Below are positions 62,184 to 64,000 of a stretch of DNA of 64,000 nucleotides, one piece after another. The stretch covers positions 61,723-125,722 of the forward strand of contig JAHHIF010000019.1 in assembly GCA_019358875.1 (NCBI GenBank), read 5' to 3'. A model generated the notes under the pieces. The model searched no databases, was not told the origin of the DNA, and was given only the letters and a program-made list of their open reading frames with translations. This DNA comes from Symplocastrum torsivum CPER-KK1 (GTDB lineage: Bacteria; Cyanobacteriota; Cyanobacteriia; Cyanobacteriales; Coleofasciculaceae). The stretch's first letter is position 1. Each line of letters opens with the position of its first letter. The position numbers and the translations under genes were made by a program.

Positions 62184-62954
62184 ATGGGATTATTTGATCG
62201 CCTTAGCAGAGTCGTCAGAGCCAATTTAAACGATGTGGTTAGTAAGGCTGAAGATCCAGAAAAGATTCTGGAGCAAGCGATTATTGATATGCAAGAAGAC
62301 CTGATTCAACTGCGTCAAGCGGTTGCTAGGGCAATTGCTACTCAAAAACGCACTGAGCAGCAATACAACAAAAACCAAACAGAAGCCAACAACTGGCAGC
62401 AACGCGCTCAACTAGCACTCCAAAAAGGAGATGAAAACCTGGCGCGTGAAGCACTGACTCGTAAGAAAGCGAATGCCGAAACCGCGGGTTCACTCAAAGG
62501 TCAGTTGGAGCAGCAGAGTGGTCAGGTGGACACCCTGAAGCGGAATCTAATTGCTCTTGAAAGCAAAATTTCCGAAGCCAAGACCAAGAAAGATATGCTC
62601 AAGGCACGGGCGAGTGCTGCCAAAGCCAACGAGCAACTGCAAAACGCTGTTGGGCGTTTAGGCACCAGTACCGCAATGGGTGCCTTTGAGCGGATGGAAG
62701 AAAAAGTCATGGAATTGGAAGCTCGTTCTCAGGCAGCCTATGAATTGACGGGAAATGACTTAGAACAGCAATTTGCCCAACTAGAATCCGGTAGCGATGT
62801 TGATGATGAGTTGACAGCGATGAAAGCGCAGTTGTCAGGCGGTTCCGTTTCACAGCAAGCTTTGCCAGCCTCTGAAGAGAAAACAACCACCTCCTCAGAT
62901 TCAGCCGTTGATGCGGAATTGGAAGCACTCCGAAAGCAAATCGACAACATCTAG
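62184..62954 (+). CDS. vipp1: PspA/Vipp1-family protein, copy 2
   Basis: The 256-aa paralogue has the same layout: MGLFDRLSRVVRANLNDVVS, AEDPEKILEQAIIDMQEDLI and a C-terminal helix VDAELEALRKQIDNI, which is nearer to the Vipp1-specific helix 7 than copy 1. Vipp1 is needed for thylakoid membrane upkeep. It forms rings and rods on membranes. ATG 62184 with AGAGGATAG upstream. A terminator at 63017 ends the unit. Confidence 0.92.
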   Translation: MGLFDRLSRVVRANLNDVVSKAEDPEKILEQAIIDMQEDLIQLRQAVARAIATQKRTEQQYNKNQTEANNWQQRAQLALQKGDENLAREALTRKKANAETAGSLKGQLEQQSGQVDTLKRNLIALESKISEAKTKKDMLKARASAAKANEQLQNAVGRLGTSTAMGAFERMEEKVMELEARSQAAYELTGNDLEQQFAQLESGSDVDDELTAMKAQLSGGSVSQQALPASEEKTTTSSDSAVDAELEALRKQIDNI

Positions 62955-63016
62955 GTGTTAGCGATCTCGTCATAACGCTTCCTGCAATCAAACACCTTGT
63001 TGAGACTTCACTGACT

Positions 63017-63044
63017 TAAGCGGAAAGGTCGCCCTTTCCGCTTA
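63017..63044. terminator. Bidirectional hairpin terminator
   Basis: Perfect 12-bp stem TAAGCGGAAAGG (63017-63028) and CCTTTCCGCTTA (63033-63044) with loop TCGC, between convergent genes. Confidence 0.8.
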
Positions 63045-63099
63045 TTACAATATTTGATTGTTTAGACATATCGCTTAATAAAAAAACCTAAAGTTCAAC

Positions 63100-63702
63100 T
63101 TATTGACGAGGAACCGACAAGCTATCCTGACCAAAGGACGCAACTACCTCAAGTTCGCAAACAGGAAGCTCTGGAGTGTAATTGCAGGTATAGGTTGCTA
63201 GACGTTCTCCCTGCTGGTTGAAAACTCTGACATCGTACTCATAATCTCTAGCAACCGTGCCGAAATTATTAACAAAGCGATAGCGTCCTAAATAGTCAAG
63301 AAGAGTCCAGAGTTGAGCGTTAACGACCATATCTATCCTCTTCTCATCTTGGTACGCTATCCAGTTGTTAATGAGCTTGCCACCAACCACATTGAACTGT
63401 TCCTTTGCCCACCAAAGGCTGGGAATTGCGACTTCAGTTGCAGAGATAGTATTTGCCGTGATTAAATCACGTCCTGGAGGTGGGGCATCCAGCTCTAGTA
63501 ACTCTAATTCCAAAGGTTCCGAAGCAGGCTTTGGTGCTAAGGGCGTTTGAGCCAATGCTAGCTGAGGGATGAAAACTGTCAGGATACTCAACATTAGGAG
63601 CAATACAGTACGCTGGCTCCATCTTGAGTGAAGAAGTGGGGTTGACCTTTCCCTGTTTAACCCGTTTTCTCTGCATTCATTTTTTTTTAACGAAAAGCTC
63701 AT
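63100..63702 (-). CDS. Secreted hypothetical protein, 200 aa
   Basis: The N-terminus is long and basic and then hydrophobic (TVLLLMLSILTVFIPQLALA), ending in AQT, a signal peptide or anchor. The mature part is a small alpha/beta domain (SLWWAKEQFNVVGGKLINNW, TLLDYLGRYRFVNNFGTVAR, CNYTPELPVCELEV with two Cys). It resembles conserved cyanobacterial periplasmic proteins with no function assigned. ATG 63702 with GAGG upstream. Confidence 0.75.
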   Translation of the reverse strand: MSFSLKKNECRENGLNRERSTPLLHSRWSQRTVLLLMLSILTVFIPQLALAQTPLAPKPASEPLELELLELDAPPPGRDLITANTISATEVAIPSLWWAKEQFNVVGGKLINNWIAYQDEKRIDMVVNAQLWTLLDYLGRYRFVNNFGTVARDYEYDVRVFNQQGERLATYTCNYTPELPVCELEVVASFGQDSLSVPRQ

Positions 63703-64000
63703 ACTCCTGCCTCAAATTGCTGAAGCACTCCCCGTTGCCGTCTTTACAGTGCTAACTTCCAATTTATGACATGACAGCCCTTTAATTGTTCCGCTTCAGG
63801 GAGTAACCAACAAGGGAGGTGGGGAAGTAGGAATGAAGTGCAAATTGCTACAAGTTCGTTCTTCAAACCGATATATAGAACCCATTTGAGATCTTGAGAA
63901 GAGGCTGAAAGCCTTTTAATCATTAGCCTAATGAAGCAAAGGTTGATTTTGGTTGTGGCATTGGCTAGGGTTCGCTCAAAGTTCTTAACGAGGATCTGGA
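63703..64000. other. Window end, no gene seen
   Basis: About 300 bases of spacer with no open frame of note and no RNA gene by eye. Confidence 0.4.

Noticed and set aside
1..64000. CRISPR arrays and tRNA or rRNA genes
   Set aside because: No direct-repeat/spacer pattern and no cloverleaf or rRNA sequence was seen; the only tandem arrays are seven-base heptads.

Overview
The window is cyanobacterial chromosome. It carries psbA (photosystem II D1), two tandem Vipp1/PspA genes, a fused PyrF-PyrE enzyme and a PlsY-PEP/pyruvate-binding fusion. The 8-base palindrome GCGATCGC (HIP1) occurs about 30 times in the flanks by eye. A filamentous, gene-rich cyanobacterium is likely; the genus cannot be fixed from the sequence.

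Layout. 1-12.1 kb is host chromosome: the 3' part of aconitase acnA, an unrecognised 460-aa protein, a secreted protein, a small protein with four 19-residue repeats, a CsbD-like stress protein, a phytase-like/RTX protein, purB, a small membrane protein and the 3' part of comM. 12.15-40.32 kb is an integrated genomic island. 40.3-64 kb is host chromosome again: the 5' part of comM, a HIT protein, psbA, a large membrane NACHT-HEAT protein, the PlsY-PEP/pyruvate-binding fusion, a TPR gene with thiM, a MITE-like repeat, pyrF-pyrE, an Uma2 gene, a membrane phosphoesterase, a SPOR-like protein and two Vipp1/PspA genes.

The main discovery is that comM (Mg-chelatase-like AAA+ helicase of natural transformation) is cut in two by about 28.17 kb of foreign DNA. 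Joining 41231-40318 to 12149-11534 on the minus strand restores a 509-codon gene with no missing base, cut inside the Walker B codons. The island has no GCGATCGC site that I can find. At its comM-5' end is an overlapping operon of three tyrosine recombinases, a coiled-coil DNA-binding protein and a RecD2-type helicase, resembling Tn554 tnpABC and the four-gene recombination modules described for GInt islands.

The cargo looks like a defence island. From left to right it holds: dnaB remnants flanking an unknown protein plus a membrane protein; a divergent pair of three-Cys radical SAM protein and TcmP partner; a methyltransferase fragment; a trypco2-CHAT caspase-like pair followed by a deoxynucleoside kinase, a deoxyribosyltransferase-like protein, a phosphoribosyltransferase-like protein and a divergent adenylate-kinase-like protein; small HTH and RHH regulators; and two paralogous NACHT NTPases with glycine-rich membrane repeats. 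The first NACHT is separated from its N-terminal helical domain by a single in-frame TGA. An alpha/beta hydrolase and two unknown small proteins follow. The trypco2-CHAT plus nucleotide-enzyme cluster and the split NACHT are the best candidates for undescribed systems. All functions are inferred from sequence; no database search was run.
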